64,000 nt of DNA from Prevotella sp. (GCA_017428925.1 JAFRPY010000035.1:1-64000); one strand, 5' to 3'; counted from the first letter of the stretch, positions 53,493 through 63,553 are shown. The notes: a model not told the origin generated them from the letters alone. Numbers and translations are program-made.

Positions 53493-54137
53493 TTAATCGT
53501 CTGTTTTCGGGGTGGTTTTCTTTTTCCTTATATAATTCCTGACAACAAACCAGACAACAGCCAGCATGACGATGGCTATGATGGTGTACTTGATGTAGTC
53601 ACCATATTCGAGAATCTTGTCTTGCAATTGGTCTTCGGGTACAATGGTGTAAAGATACCATCCCAGTGCTGCAAGAATAATATTCCAACAGCCGGCACCA
53701 ACCGTTGTGTAGAGCAAGAAATAACCGAAGTGCATCTTAGCCAACCCTGCGGGAATACTGATGAGATGACGAATGCCAGGAATGAGTCGTCCGGTGATAG
53801 TTGCCAGTTTGCCATGAGCATCGAAATAACGCTCACTTTTCTCTACTTTTTCCTGATTGAGCAAACACAAATGACCAAGACGACTGTTGGCAAACCTATA
53901 AACAACGGGGCGTCCTACATAATAAGCTACCACATAGTTAATGGTAGCACCGACATCAGCTCCGAGGGTCGCAAAAAGAATGACAAGCCAGATGTTGAGG
54001 TTTCCTCCGGCAGCATGATAGGCGGCAGGGGAAACAACCAGTTCGGAAGGAACGGGTATAACAGTTGACTCAAGCATCATCAGGAAGAAGATGGCTGGAT
54101 AATTGAGGTTATTGAGCAGAGATGATATGAAATTCAT
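53493..54137 (-). CDS. DedA-family membrane protein
   Basis: A 214-residue inner-membrane protein of the DedA/VTT family (PF09335). Conserved features: 'MLESTVIPVPSELVV' (near 21-35), 'GADVGATINYVVAYYVGR' region (near 59-76) and 'GRLIPGIRHLISIPAG' (near 115-130), with the Glu, Asp and Arg residues the family needs. DedA proteins act in membrane homeostasis, and some recycle lipid carriers such as undecaprenyl phosphate. The gene overlaps the TPR gene by one base and is last in a glnS-TPR-dedA operon. Confidence 0.92.
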   Translation of the reverse strand: MNFISSLLNNLNYPAIFFLMMLESTVIPVPSELVVSPAAYHAAGGNLNIWLVILFATLGADVGATINYVVAYYVGRPVVYRFANSRLGHLCLLNQEKVEKSERYFDAHGKLATITGRLIPGIRHLISIPAGLAKMHFGYFLLYTTVGAGCWNIILAALGWYLYTIVPEDQLQDKILEYGDYIKYTIIAIVMLAVVWFVVRNYIRKKKTTPKTDD

Positions 54138-54991
54138 TAGCTATTCTTTTTGATGTATTCGCTGATGTCGAAATCGTCGGGAATCTCTTGACCACACGAT
54201 TTCATGTATTTGATGTAACTATCGGCAGCTCCCTCATAGTTGTTCAACATGTAGAGGCCATTAGCCTTGGTTAGCAGAGCATCAGAATCATTGGGATTGA
54301 TGGCCAACGCAAAATCACAGCTGTGAAGGCTCTCAGAGATTTTTCCGCTATAGAGTTGTGCAAGGGCAAGCTGGTTCCAATAAACGGTGGAGAAGGAGTT
54401 CTTGTCGAGCAATGAATTAAAGATTTTTTCGGCTTCAGCATAATTACCGCGGGCTGTGCTTAGGCGTCCCTGTAGTTCTTGATAGTCAGGAGTGTCGGGA
54501 TAATCGTAGTTTCTTGCCCATGAATCTGCCAGGTCCCAGTATTCGTAGTCTGCAAATAAGGTGGCCACATCGAGAACAAAATCCTGCTGTTCGTCTTCGT
54601 CAACAAGGTCGTATTTCTCCAACAGATACTCATTGGCCTCAGATACCTGAAATTGCGCAATCATGATTTCAGCACGAATGTAGAAGTAGTCGAGGTCATC
54701 TTTGTCGTCAATCTGTTCTGCATAATAGAGTGCTTTACGGGCATCCTCATCTTTCAACAATGCAGCCCTGGCGCGGAACACCAGTGGTCCCAATGCTCCA
54801 GGATAGAGTTCGATGGCACGATCAACAACTTCAACGGCCTTGTCAAAATTGCCCTTGTAGTGATAATATTCAGCAATGTCGGTCAAATCGTCAGAACTAA
54901 ATAGTGACAAACAATCACTACTCTCTGCTTCTTCATATTGACGAAGCAGAGAGCGGAATTCCTCTGTGCTGAAAAAGTCTCTGTATTCCAA
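54137..54991 (-). CDS. Tetratricopeptide-repeat protein
   Basis: A 284-residue acidic protein of TPR-like helical pairs, with recognisable repeats at about 35-68 ('YYHYKGNFDKAVEVVDRAIELYPG' region), 175-205, 212-240 and 245-275. There is no signal peptide, so it is probably cytoplasmic and binds a partner protein. It is placed between glnS (three-base gap) and dedA (one-base overlap). No specific partner can be named. Confidence 0.88.
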   Translation of the reverse strand: MEYRDFFSTEEFRSLLRQYEEAESSDCLSLFSSDDLTDIAEYYHYKGNFDKAVEVVDRAIELYPGALGPLVFRARAALLKDEDARKALYYAEQIDDKDDLDYFYIRAEIMIAQFQVSEANEYLLEKYDLVDEDEQQDFVLDVATLFADYEYWDLADSWARNYDYPDTPDYQELQGRLSTARGNYAEAEKIFNSLLDKNSFSTVYWNQLALAQLYSGKISESLHSCDFALAINPNDSDALLTKANGLYMLNNYEGAADSYIKYMKSCGQEIPDDFDISEYIKKNS

Positions 54992-54994
54992 TGA

Positions 54995-56764
54995 CTATGC
55001 TTTCACTTGTTGTTTGGCCCAAGTATCCTTCAGACCTACCGTCTTATTAAATACGGGAAGCTCGGGAGTGGAATCAGGATCGGCCATAAAGTATCCGATA
55101 CGCTGGAACTGAAGGTACTGACCGGGCTTCATTGCTGCAGCAAACGGCTCAATAAAACAATTCTTGTTTACTGAAAGAGAATCAGGATTAATAATCTGTT
55201 TCATGGCCGTAACAGCATCACACTGCTGAGCCTGGCGAATGGCAGCCATTTCGTCGCGAGGGTTTTCCACCTTCCACAGACGATCGTAGAGTCTGACTTC
55301 AGCTTTCACAGCATGCTGACAGCTCACCCAATGGAGTGTCTTGCCCTTTATCTTGCGATTTGATCCCGGCATTCCGCTACGCGACTCGGGATCGTAAGTG
55401 CAATAGATAGTTGTAACATTTCCGTTCTCATCTTCATCGCAGGAATGGTCTTCGCAGCACTTGATGATATAAGCGTTTTTCAGCCTGACTTCCTTGCCGG
55501 GTGCAAGACGCATGAACTTCTTCTCAGCAACCTTCATAAAGTCGTCGCGCTCAATCCACAGTTCGCGGCCAAATTCCACGGTGTGGGTGCCATCGGTCTC
55601 ATTTTCTGGATTGTTTACGGCTATCAGTTGCTCAATCTGATTTTCAGGGTAGTTCGTGATGACAACTTTCACGGGGTCGAGAACAGCACTGACGCGAATG
55701 GACCGGCTATTAAGGTCGTTTCGAACAGCGCTTTCGAGAAGGGCAATTTCATTGAGGGCATCATAGGTGGTATAGCCAATCTTGTCTATGAAATTCACAA
55801 TGCTTTCAGGACTATATCCACGTCGACGGAATCCACAGATTGTGGGCATTCGTGGATCGTCCCATCCGCTGACAAGACCTTCCTGCACCAATGCCAATAG
55901 GTTTCTCTTCGACATGAGTGTGTATGAAAGGTTCAACTTGTTGAATTCTGTCTGCCGGGGGCGATTATCTTCAATGTTCTCTGTCTCACCCTTGTATTCT
56001 TTCATCCAAGTGACAAACAAGTCATATAAAGGCCGATGCTCGACAAACTCAAGAGTACACAACGAGTGGGTGACCCCTTCAAGATAGTCACTCTGTCCAT
56101 GAGTAAAGTCATACATGGGATAAGCATTCCATTTGTCGCCAGTCTTCACATGTGGGATGTTCAGCACACGATAGAGTAGGGGGTCGCGGAAGAGCATGTT
56201 CGGATGAGCCATGTCTATCTTGGCCCTGAGGACCAGTGTTCCGGGCGTTGCCTTGCCACTGTTCATGAACTCAAAGAGACGCAGACTTTCCTCGACAGGA
56301 CGATTGCGGAAAGGGCTGTCGGTGCCGGGACTTGTGGTCGTTCCTTTCTGCTGTGCGATAACCTCTGCACTCTGCTCGTCGACGTATGCACGTCCCTGAC
56401 GGATGAGCCATACGGCAAAATCCCATAGTTCCTGGAAATAATCGCTTGCATAATAGACATTGGCCCACTTAAAGCCAAGCCACTTTATGTCGTACTCGAT
56501 GCTTTCGATGTATTCCGTATCTTCTTTCTGGGGATTTGTATCGTCGAAGCGAAGATTGCAAATGCCGTTGTAACGTTCAGCAACACCAAAATCCATGCGG
56601 ATGGCCTTGGCATGTCCAATGTGGAGATAACCATTTGGTTCAGGAGGGAAACGCGTCTGAATGCGTCCTCCATTCTTTCCTTCTGCAAGGTCTTTCTCCA
56701 CGATTTGTTCAACGAAACTGAGACTCTTTCTCTCTTCGCCTATGGTTTCTTTAACTTCAGTCAT
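54995..56764 (-). CDS. glnS: Glutaminyl-tRNA synthetase
   Basis: A 589-residue class I aminoacyl-tRNA synthetase that charges tRNA-Gln. The HIGH motif appears as HIGH in 'GYLHIGHAKAIRMDF' (near 45-59) and the KMSKS motif as MSKR (in 'LSYTLMSKRNL', near 277-287). 'RFDDTNPQKED' near 72-82 and 'RFPPEPNG' near 38-45 are also typical. The C-terminal anticodon-binding barrels are complete. A minus-strand TACCTTTG at 56789-56796 is the probable promoter element. Confidence 0.96.
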   Translation of the reverse strand: MTEVKETIGEERKSLSFVEQIVEKDLAEGKNGGRIQTRFPPEPNGYLHIGHAKAIRMDFGVAERYNGICNLRFDDTNPQKEDTEYIESIEYDIKWLGFKWANVYYASDYFQELWDFAVWLIRQGRAYVDEQSAEVIAQQKGTTTSPGTDSPFRNRPVEESLRLFEFMNSGKATPGTLVLRAKIDMAHPNMLFRDPLLYRVLNIPHVKTGDKWNAYPMYDFTHGQSDYLEGVTHSLCTLEFVEHRPLYDLFVTWMKEYKGETENIEDNRPRQTEFNKLNLSYTLMSKRNLLALVQEGLVSGWDDPRMPTICGFRRRGYSPESIVNFIDKIGYTTYDALNEIALLESAVRNDLNSRSIRVSAVLDPVKVVITNYPENQIEQLIAVNNPENETDGTHTVEFGRELWIERDDFMKVAEKKFMRLAPGKEVRLKNAYIIKCCEDHSCDEDENGNVTTIYCTYDPESRSGMPGSNRKIKGKTLHWVSCQHAVKAEVRLYDRLWKVENPRDEMAAIRQAQQCDAVTAMKQIINPDSLSVNKNCFIEPFAAAMKPGQYLQFQRIGYFMADPDSTPELPVFNKTVGLKDTWAKQQVKA

Positions 56765-56788
56765 AATGATTATTGTTTAATTTGGGCA

Positions 56789-56796
56789 CAAAGGTA
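56789..56796 (-). promoter_or_regulatory. -7 element of glnS
   Basis: TACCTTTG on the minus strand, 24 bases before the glnS start; no clear -33 box. Confidence 0.55.
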
Positions 56797-56842
56797 CAAA
56801 TAAAAATCGAGAGACGGTGATAATTAGGTGAAAAATAAGCGT

Positions 56843-58831
56843 TCAGCGTTTCTCTTTGATGAAACCGTGACGATAGGCATAAAGTAACTCCTTAAGGTCG
56901 GCCACCTGACGTTTCAGTTCTTCGCCCTTGTCGGTATCAGCCACACGCATGCGCTGGGCACTCATCTCAACAATCTGCGTAGTCGACTTGATGTCAGTAC
57001 CCCGCTTGATAGCATCTTCTTCACTGGTGAACGGCTCGTGTTGTACAAGCTGAAAACCACGGCTGTGATAGACAAGCGTATAGCCGGCGATTCCCGTCTC
57101 AGCATGATATGCTTGCGAGAAACCTCCGTCGATAACCATCAGTTTACCATTTGCCTTTACCGGTTTTTCACCACTTGAGGCATGGACGGGAACATGGCCG
57201 TTGATGATATGGCGGTCGTTTCCTTCCACCTCAAAGGCGTCGAGAATACCATCAACGATACGCTCCGAGTCGCGCAACTTAAAGTAATTGCCTTTCTCTT
57301 CTCGATGAGTCTCTTTGTCGGTTAGGAAATAACGCTCGAAAGTGGCCATTCTGGATTTATCAAAAAGGATACTGTCAGGTCCACACCAAAGATAAAGGAA
57401 ATAATCCTTGGCATACTGGCGTTCCTCGGGATCACTATCGTTCTGGAAGGCAGTACGAATCATCATCCCCGTCTGGTGCATGAGCTCACGACCCTTATAA
57501 TAACGATCCTTATAGAGATTAACCTCACGAAGCGAACCATCGTCATTTAATGGAACCGAAGCATGGAAAAGGAGATTGTGGTTCACGATGGAGTACATGC
57601 AGCCATGTGACAGCAGCATTCGTATATGCTTATGTAACTTCTCGCTCATCTGGAACGAATGGTGCAATTTTACCATCAGTGCCTTCTCGTCGTCGGTGAG
57701 CTGTTCTGGGTGCTCGGGATCGATGGTAGGGAAGCAGCAAGTCTTCATCTCGTATTCCTTTCCTCCGACGACATAGACTTTACGCTCGTAGTCGATATTC
57801 TCGAGAACACAACGGTCTAACATATTCCATTCAGGATGAGCACGGAAAATCTGTGACTCCACCTTAAACTGCAGCACGGCGATGGCCTTGTGCATCTGAG
57901 CCGTTAGTCGTGCGCTCTTGGCATCCATTTCCTCAGAACCGCCGCTAGTCTTAGGAACGAATACAGTACAAGGATCGTCCTTGTAGGTTTCCATGGCAAA
58001 TGTGGCAAGTGGAATGAGATTGATACCATATCCCTCTTCGAGGGTGGCGAGATTTGCGTAGCGCAACGATAGACGTATCACGTTGCAGATGCAAGCATTG
58101 TTTCCAGCGGCAGCACCCATCCACAGTATATCGTGGTTACCCCACTGGATGTCCCAGTCTTTGTATGTCTTAAGCATATCAAGGATGAGATGAGCACCCG
58201 GACCGCGGTCAAAGATGTCGCCAAGAATATGCAGTTTGTCAATGGCGAGCCTCTGAATGACATTACAGATGGCGATAATAAAATCGTCGGCTCTTCCTGT
58301 ATCGATAATCGTATCAATGATACCTTCCACATAAGCAGCCTTGTCGCTGTCTTCTGTGCGTTCGTGAAGCAGTTCCTGAATGATGTATGAGAAATCTGGC
58401 GGCAGCGACTTGCGCACCTTTGAATGAGTATATTTGCTTGAAACATCCCTGCAAACGCGCACCAGACGGTATATCATAATATTATACCATTCTTCAAGAT
58501 TACTCTCCTGCATTTTGATGAGCTCGAGCTTTTGCTCAGGATAATAAATCAGCGTGCAAATTTCCCTCTTCACGGCATCTCGTATCTCATTGCCGAAGAT
58601 TTCGTTAACCTTGCGCTTGATATTACCCGAGGCATTCTTCAATACATGCTGGAATGCCGTGAACTCCCCATGCAAGTCAGCAAGGAAATGCTCGGTTCCC
58701 TTGGGAAGGTTTAGTATAGCCTGAAGGTTAATAATCTCGGTACTTGCCTCCGCCACGTTGGGGAAAGAGCGGGAGAGGAGAGTGAGGTATCTCAGGTCTT
58801 TTTCGATGTCATAATGGTGAATGTTGCTCAT
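56843..58831 (-). CDS. fbp: Fructose-1,6-bisphosphatase, class III
   Basis: A 662-residue calcineurin-type phosphatase used for gluconeogenesis in Bacteroidota and Firmicutes. The metallo-phosphatase motifs are visible: 'FLADLHGEF' (near 49-57), 'LGDIFDRGPGAH' (near 204-215) and 'WGNHDILWMGA' (near 232-242), with 'NGHVPVHA' near 551-558. The start 'HHYDIEKDLRYLTLLSRSFP' region is typical. It lies 21 bases after the glycosyltransferase-like gene on the same strand, suggesting readthrough from the lysC-lysA operon. Confidence 0.95.
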   Translation of the reverse strand: MSNIHHYDIEKDLRYLTLLSRSFPNVAEASTEIINLQAILNLPKGTEHFLADLHGEFTAFQHVLKNASGNIKRKVNEIFGNEIRDAVKREICTLIYYPEQKLELIKMQESNLEEWYNIMIYRLVRVCRDVSSKYTHSKVRKSLPPDFSYIIQELLHERTEDSDKAAYVEGIIDTIIDTGRADDFIIAICNVIQRLAIDKLHILGDIFDRGPGAHLILDMLKTYKDWDIQWGNHDILWMGAAAGNNACICNVIRLSLRYANLATLEEGYGINLIPLATFAMETYKDDPCTVFVPKTSGGSEEMDAKSARLTAQMHKAIAVLQFKVESQIFRAHPEWNMLDRCVLENIDYERKVYVVGGKEYEMKTCCFPTIDPEHPEQLTDDEKALMVKLHHSFQMSEKLHKHIRMLLSHGCMYSIVNHNLLFHASVPLNDDGSLREVNLYKDRYYKGRELMHQTGMMIRTAFQNDSDPEERQYAKDYFLYLWCGPDSILFDKSRMATFERYFLTDKETHREEKGNYFKLRDSERIVDGILDAFEVEGNDRHIINGHVPVHASSGEKPVKANGKLMVIDGGFSQAYHAETGIAGYTLVYHSRGFQLVQHEPFTSEEDAIKRGTDIKSTTQIVEMSAQRMRVADTDKGEELKRQVADLKELLYAYRHGFIKEKR

Positions 58832-58852
58832 AGTTAGTAATCTGTTTCTAAG

Positions 58853-59953
58853 TTATTGTATGTTTGCTCTGTAAAGTAGTTTTCTGATTTTCTTCGTGCC
58901 CCAGTCGTTGCACATTTCCATAGGCATGAAACCTTCTTCGAGCCCCAATGACTCATGCAAAATGCAGAGCAGCCGCTGAGTAGTTTCCTTTTCCTTCAGT
59001 ATTTGAAGTATCTGGGTAATCTTGGTTTCATTGAAATCGTTGAAGCGAAAGGCATTGTAGAGATCAGCAACATGGCGACGCGACAAGGTGCCATCGTCCA
59101 TTTCGTGAATGAAGTTGAGTATCACGCAACAGAGCTGGACGTCAGCCGGCGAGGCATTTTTCTCTTGGGAATATTCTTTCAGCCCATGCGGTTTCATCAG
59201 TGCCTTTTCCGTGCTCAGCGGTTTTGTGTTTTTCTTACATCTCATGGGAAAGCGCGCGATTCCAATAATAGATTGAGGCGCAATCTTCAGTAAAGAGGCT
59301 CCTTTACGGATTTCCTGAAGAATGCCTTCCTCGTCGGCATGGAGAAGAATCTTCCTCCATGAGTCAGCAGACAGTTTCTGCACTCTCTGGTCGTCTTCCT
59401 GAGTGATGCACTGACTTTCGGCATCCTGCGACAATCCTAATTTCAGAAGTGTGCTCTCTGCCTTTCTGTCTTCTGGAGTCATCACCATGAAAGAATGACT
59501 GTCGATGACTTTCTGATAAAGTGTCAGATACATGTCGTTCATGTCATCTTCAGTAAATTCATTGGTGAAGCGGAAATCGGGAATAAGCACAACGCGGTCA
59601 TTCCATGCCACATTGTTTTTAGAATGGGGGAACAAACCCATGAAAAGCAGGTGTTCCTGTTCCTGAGGAGTGACAGCAACGACGGCATGGGCATCCTTTA
59701 CCATCTGCTTTTGGTATAGCAGGAGTTTGAGAAACTTGCAAATCCAATAGTTGCGACGGACATGCCAGGGCATAAATTTTTTACAAGGAGAAAGCACGAC
59801 GGGCTTCATATGCCTCTTACACCATAGCATCACTCGCCAGGCCGTAAGACTCCAACAGACGTGGATATGCACCAAGTCGGGGTCTTCTGCGAGAGCCTTA
59901 CGCTTGAAATCCTTGAAAGATTTCTTCGTGTCGCTATAGTGAATGACTTTCAT
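58853..59953 (-). CDS. Glycosyltransferase-4-like N-terminal protein with unknown C-terminal part
   Basis: A 366-residue protein. Residues about 1-120 resemble the N-terminal half of GT-B glycosyltransferases ('DPDLVHIHVCWSLTAWRVM' region near 24-42 and 'AHAVVAVTPQEQEHLL' near 89-104). The usual C-terminal nucleotide-sugar domain is not recognised. Residues about 150-366 are helical and charged, with no domain I can name. It may have lost catalytic function or serve as a partner of the family 2 glycosyltransferase that overlaps it by four bases. The role is unknown. Confidence 0.65.
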   Translation of the reverse strand: MKVIHYSDTKKSFKDFKRKALAEDPDLVHIHVCWSLTAWRVMLWCKRHMKPVVLSPCKKFMPWHVRRNYWICKFLKLLLYQKQMVKDAHAVVAVTPQEQEHLLFMGLFPHSKNNVAWNDRVVLIPDFRFTNEFTEDDMNDMYLTLYQKVIDSHSFMVMTPEDRKAESTLLKLGLSQDAESQCITQEDDQRVQKLSADSWRKILLHADEEGILQEIRKGASLLKIAPQSIIGIARFPMRCKKNTKPLSTEKALMKPHGLKEYSQEKNASPADVQLCCVILNFIHEMDDGTLSRRHVADLYNAFRFNDFNETKITQILQILKEKETTQRLLCILHESLGLEEGFMPMEMCNDWGTKKIRKLLYRANIQ

Positions 59954-60999
59954 AGTTTATGACTCGTAAAGTCGTATTTATCTGCTTTCAAGTATTTGAT
60001 TTTGTAGTAGAGTGCCCGCCAGATATAGCTCAAGTCCATTCCGATGGCTTTCACCGGCGAAATGTCGAGGCTATAGGAATCGGTCAGTTTCTTACAGATG
60101 ATGCCATGGACAACCAGCGTAATCATAAGCGCTAGGGCAGCAACGCCAAAGAAAATCCATTGTTGCATGACTCCTGTCACCACCAGTGCTGCAAGAAGTA
60201 CCACATACCAAGCGTGTTTCAACGTCTGAATGATATTGAAGGGCAGACGATGAAAAAGCGACCGCTTCAAACTCTTTCGAGTGCACATATAATAAAGGTG
60301 GCGATTTACCCATTTCTTCTTAGTAGGAGCATCTTCTATGAGCCATGCGTCGGGCGATTGTTCCGTAGAAGTGTTGCCACGAATGGCATATTTGTTCACG
60401 AGGAAATCGTATTCACCGCGCACGTACTGGGCATTGCCGTCGTATCCACGGCCGTCAAGGAACATCTTCTTGCGGAAAAGCAGATTCTGTCCTTCCGTGC
60501 GATAGGCCGTCTTTTCAGCCTCCTTCAGCAACCTTCTTTGCATCATGGCACGCTCATAGCGCTTATAGTCGGAAGCCTCATCGGAATAGTTGCTGTAGCC
60601 AATGACCATGTCGACTAGATCGTCACAATGGCTTACCATGAGTTTCAACCAATCGGAAGACGCAGGCACACATTCAGGCTCAGTGAGCAGAATCCATTCG
60701 TTCTTGGCTGCCTTTACTCCGAGTGTGACGGCCAGTTTCTTGCGACTCATGTAACGTGAGGAACTTGGCACGAAGGTAGTGTAGAGATTCGGGTACTTGC
60801 GCATCATGCCTTCAAGGAGGTCGTCGGTACCGTCGTCGCCCTTGCTGACCACCACGATGACTTCAAAGCCGGCTGGATAATCCTGTTCCATAATAACAGG
60901 CAAGTGTTGCTCAAGCTCAAGCGCATTGTCTTGGGCAGCCATCACGATGGATACGGCAGGCAGTCTCGTGGATACTGCTTCTATGGTCTGTGACGTCAT
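59950..60999 (-). CDS. Family 2 glycosyltransferase, membrane-bound
   Basis: A 349-residue enzyme with a GT2 catalytic domain (about 12-220): 'AVSIVMAAQDNALELEQHLPVI' region at the start and 'VSKGDDGTDDLLEG' near 51-64. 'RGEYDFLVNKYAIRG' (near 195-208) is the acceptor-site region. Two hydrophobic helices follow at about 263-305, then a basic tail. The standard DxD is not clear ('LTEPECVP' is in its place, near 106). The start abuts the lysA stop directly. It probably adds sugars to an envelope glycan; the donor is unknown. Confidence 0.82.
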   Translation of the reverse strand: MTSQTIEAVSTRLPAVSIVMAAQDNALELEQHLPVIMEQDYPAGFEVIVVVSKGDDGTDDLLEGMMRKYPNLYTTFVPSSSRYMSRKKLAVTLGVKAAKNEWILLTEPECVPASSDWLKLMVSHCDDLVDMVIGYSNYSDEASDYKRYERAMMQRRLLKEAEKTAYRTEGQNLLFRKKMFLDGRGYDGNAQYVRGEYDFLVNKYAIRGNTSTEQSPDAWLIEDAPTKKKWVNRHLYYMCTRKSLKRSLFHRLPFNIIQTLKHAWYVVLLAALVVTGVMQQWIFFGVAALALMITLVVHGIICKKLTDSYSLDISPVKAIGMDLSYIWRALYYKIKYLKADKYDFTSHKL

Positions 61000-62157
61000 T
61001 TATAATTCTTCTGTAATAAAACCTTTCGGCAGGGGCCTGCAATTGTATTGTGAGGCCATAATCTCACCATAGGCACCAGCAGAGCGGATGGCAATCAAGT
61101 CGCCACGATGAACCTTATTAAGGTCGATAGCCTTGGCAAAGACATCGCTCGACTCACAAATGGGACCTACGACATCGTATGTCTCCAAGGGTTCTTCCGA
61201 CGAGATGTTTTCTATCTTGTGGTAAGCCTGATAAAGAGCGGGACGGATAAGGTCGGGAAAACCTGCGTCGACGATGGCGAACTGTTTGAAGTCGCCTTGC
61301 TTGACATAAAGCGTACGTGTTATCAGACTTCCCATCTGTCCGACCACAGCTCGTCCAAGCTCAAAGTGAAGCGTCTGCCACGAACGAAGTTTCAGGAACT
61401 TGGCATAGGTGTCAAAATAAGCCTTGAAATCGGGCATTGAGACACGATTCGGATGCTGATAGTCAATGCCGAGACCGCCACCCACGTTAATGGTCTCTAC
61501 GTGAATGCGGTGTCTCTCCAACTGATCCTGAAGCTCGTTCACGCGGTTGCAGAGTGCCTGGAAATCGCCCATCTCAAGAATCTGGGAACCGATATGGAAA
61601 TGAAGTCCCACGAATTTCACGTTCTTCAGTTCAGCCGCACGTTCGATGACCGTCTCCATGTCGCGCATGGAAATGCCGAATTTGTTCTCGGCCAGTCCTG
61701 TGGTGATATGGGCATGGGTATGCGCTCCCACATTGGGGTTGATGCGGAAAGCCACACGTGCCACGGTGTTGCTCTTCTCTGCCAGTTCGTTGATGACTTC
61801 CAGCTCGGGAATGCTTTCCACGTTGAAAGCCAAAATACCGAGGTCAAGACCTAACTGTATTTCCCAGTCACTCTTGCCCACACCAGCATAGACAATCTTA
61901 TCGGCAGGGAAGCCGGCAGCCACCGCAGCCTTAATCTCACCGCCACTCACACAGTCGGCACCAAGTCCGCTATGTGCTATTATACCAAGAATCTTGGCAT
62001 TGGCATTGGCCTTTACGGCATAATGCACACAAAATCCCTCATGCTTGCCAGCCTCCTCGTTAATGGCGCGGAGCGTCTGGCGCAACAGTTGCGTGTCATA
62101 GTAGTAGAAGGGTGTGGCCTTCTGCTTGAATTTCTCTATGGGATAGATACCTTTCAT
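61000..62157 (-). CDS. lysA: Diaminopimelate decarboxylase
   Basis: A 385-residue PLP enzyme that makes L-lysine from meso-diaminopimelate. The PLP lysine is Lys49 in 'HYAVKANAN'. 'HFHIGSQI' (near 186-193), the Gly-rich phosphate loop 'NVGGGLGID' (near 223-231) and 'CESSD' (near 332-336, with the second-subunit Cys) are all present. It is 37 bases downstream of lysC and both act in the lysine branch. Confidence 0.96.
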   Translation of the reverse strand: MKGIYPIEKFKQKATPFYYYDTQLLRQTLRAINEEAGKHEGFCVHYAVKANANAKILGIIAHSGLGADCVSGGEIKAAVAAGFPADKIVYAGVGKSDWEIQLGLDLGILAFNVESIPELEVINELAEKSNTVARVAFRINPNVGAHTHAHITTGLAENKFGISMRDMETVIERAAELKNVKFVGLHFHIGSQILEMGDFQALCNRVNELQDQLERHRIHVETINVGGGLGIDYQHPNRVSMPDFKAYFDTYAKFLKLRSWQTLHFELGRAVVGQMGSLITRTLYVKQGDFKQFAIVDAGFPDLIRPALYQAYHKIENISSEEPLETYDVVGPICESSDVFAKAIDLNKVHRGDLIAIRSAGAYGEIMASQYNCRPLPKGFITEEL

Positions 62158-62194
62158 GTGTTTGATGTTGATATGTTTGCGCCTGCAACTGTTT

Positions 62195-63514
62195 CTATTT
62201 ATAAAATAATGTGGCGCTCAGGCTCTGCAGCGCACGCTGCTTGTCGGCTTCGCGGATGAGGAAGGAAATGTTGTAGTTGCTTCCACCATAACTGATCATG
62301 CGCACGGGAATATTCTTCATGGCATCGGTAGCCAAAGTCTCAAAGCCCACATTGCTCCAGTCGAGGTCGCCCACGACACAGATGATGCACATGTCGGTAT
62401 CTACGGTGACGGTTCCATATTTCTTCAGCTCGTCCACGATGTCGTTCAGATGGGCATCATTGTCGATACTCATCGAAACACCCACTTCCGACGTAGCCAC
62501 CATGTCGATGGCCGTCTGATAGCTCTCGAAAATTTCGAACACCTTGCGCAAGAAGCCTGTTGCCAGAAGCATTCGCGACGACTTAATCTTAATGGCCGTA
62601 ATGTTATCCTTGGCGGCAACGGCCTTAATCTTACCCTTCACGGTGACATTGTCGATGATGGTGCCTGGGGCATCGGGAGCCATGGTGTTCTTCAGGCGTA
62701 CGGGAATGCCGGCAAACTTGGCGGGCTGTACGCAAGTGGGGTGGAGGATTTTCGCACCGAAATAGGCCAGCTCGGCAGCTTCCTCGAAATGCAGCTGTCT
62801 GACGGCCTCGGTATTGTCAACCACACGCGGGTCATTATTGTGCATACCATCTATGTCTGTCCAAATCTGTATTTCGTCGGCATTCATAGCTGCTCCGATA
62901 AGCGAAGCCGTATAGTCGCTACCGCCACGCTGCAGGTTGTCGATTTCTCCGTATGCGTTACGGCAGATGAATCCCTGGGTGATGTAAATCTGATAGCCCT
63001 CGTTCTCTTCCATCAGTTTGGTCAGCTTTTCCTTGATGTAGGCGGAGTCGGGTTCTGCATTCTTGTCGGTGCGCATGAAGTCGAGTGCCGAGAGCAGAAT
63101 GGTCTTCATGCCACATTCCTGAAGATAGCTCGTCACCATGTTGGTAGAGATGATTTCACCCTGGGCGACGATGCTCTTTTCCTCAAACGATGTGAAGAGT
63201 TCCTTCGTGAACGAACGCAGATAGTTGAACTCATCCTTTATGAACTCATGCATTTTCTGCTTGTACTCGTCGGTGGAGTACAGCTCTTCCACATGCCCCA
63301 TGTATTTTTCCTCCAGTCTGTTGATCACCTCGTTGGCTCCCTCGGGATTCTTCTTGTAGAGGTAGTTGGAGATTTCAACAAGGCTGTTTGTCGTTCCACT
63401 CATGGCTGAGAGCACGATGAAGGTGGGCTCCCCGCTCTTGGTAATCAGATAGCACACGCTCTTCATCCTTTCGGGAGAGCCTACGCTGGTGCCGCCAAAT
63501 TTCATTACTTTCAT
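62195..63514 (-). CDS. lysC: Aspartate kinase, monofunctional
   Basis: A 439-residue enzyme that phosphorylates aspartate, the first step to lysine, threonine and methionine. The N-terminal 'MKVMKFGGTSVGSPERM' is the ATP-site signature, with 'GGSDYTASLIGAAMNADEIQIWTDIDG' region near 196-222 for aspartate. C-terminal ACT domains (about 300-439) allow feedback control by amino acids. No homoserine dehydrogenase domain is attached. It follows ftsE after 39 bases. Confidence 0.96.
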   Translation of the reverse strand: MKVMKFGGTSVGSPERMKSVCYLITKSGEPTFIVLSAMSGTTNSLVEISNYLYKKNPEGANEVINRLEEKYMGHVEELYSTDEYKQKMHEFIKDEFNYLRSFTKELFTSFEEKSIVAQGEIISTNMVTSYLQECGMKTILLSALDFMRTDKNAEPDSAYIKEKLTKLMEENEGYQIYITQGFICRNAYGEIDNLQRGGSDYTASLIGAAMNADEIQIWTDIDGMHNNDPRVVDNTEAVRQLHFEEAAELAYFGAKILHPTCVQPAKFAGIPVRLKNTMAPDAPGTIIDNVTVKGKIKAVAAKDNITAIKIKSSRMLLATGFLRKVFEIFESYQTAIDMVATSEVGVSMSIDNDAHLNDIVDELKKYGTVTVDTDMCIICVVGDLDWSNVGFETLATDAMKNIPVRMISYGGSNYNISFLIREADKQRALQSLSATLFYK

Positions 63515-63553
63515 AGTCGTATGTTTTTTATTGTTTTGATTTCTGTATATATA

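Noticed and set aside
62450-63409. A 319-codon open frame opposite lysC
   Set aside because: It is antisense to a clear aspartate kinase and has no supporting motif.
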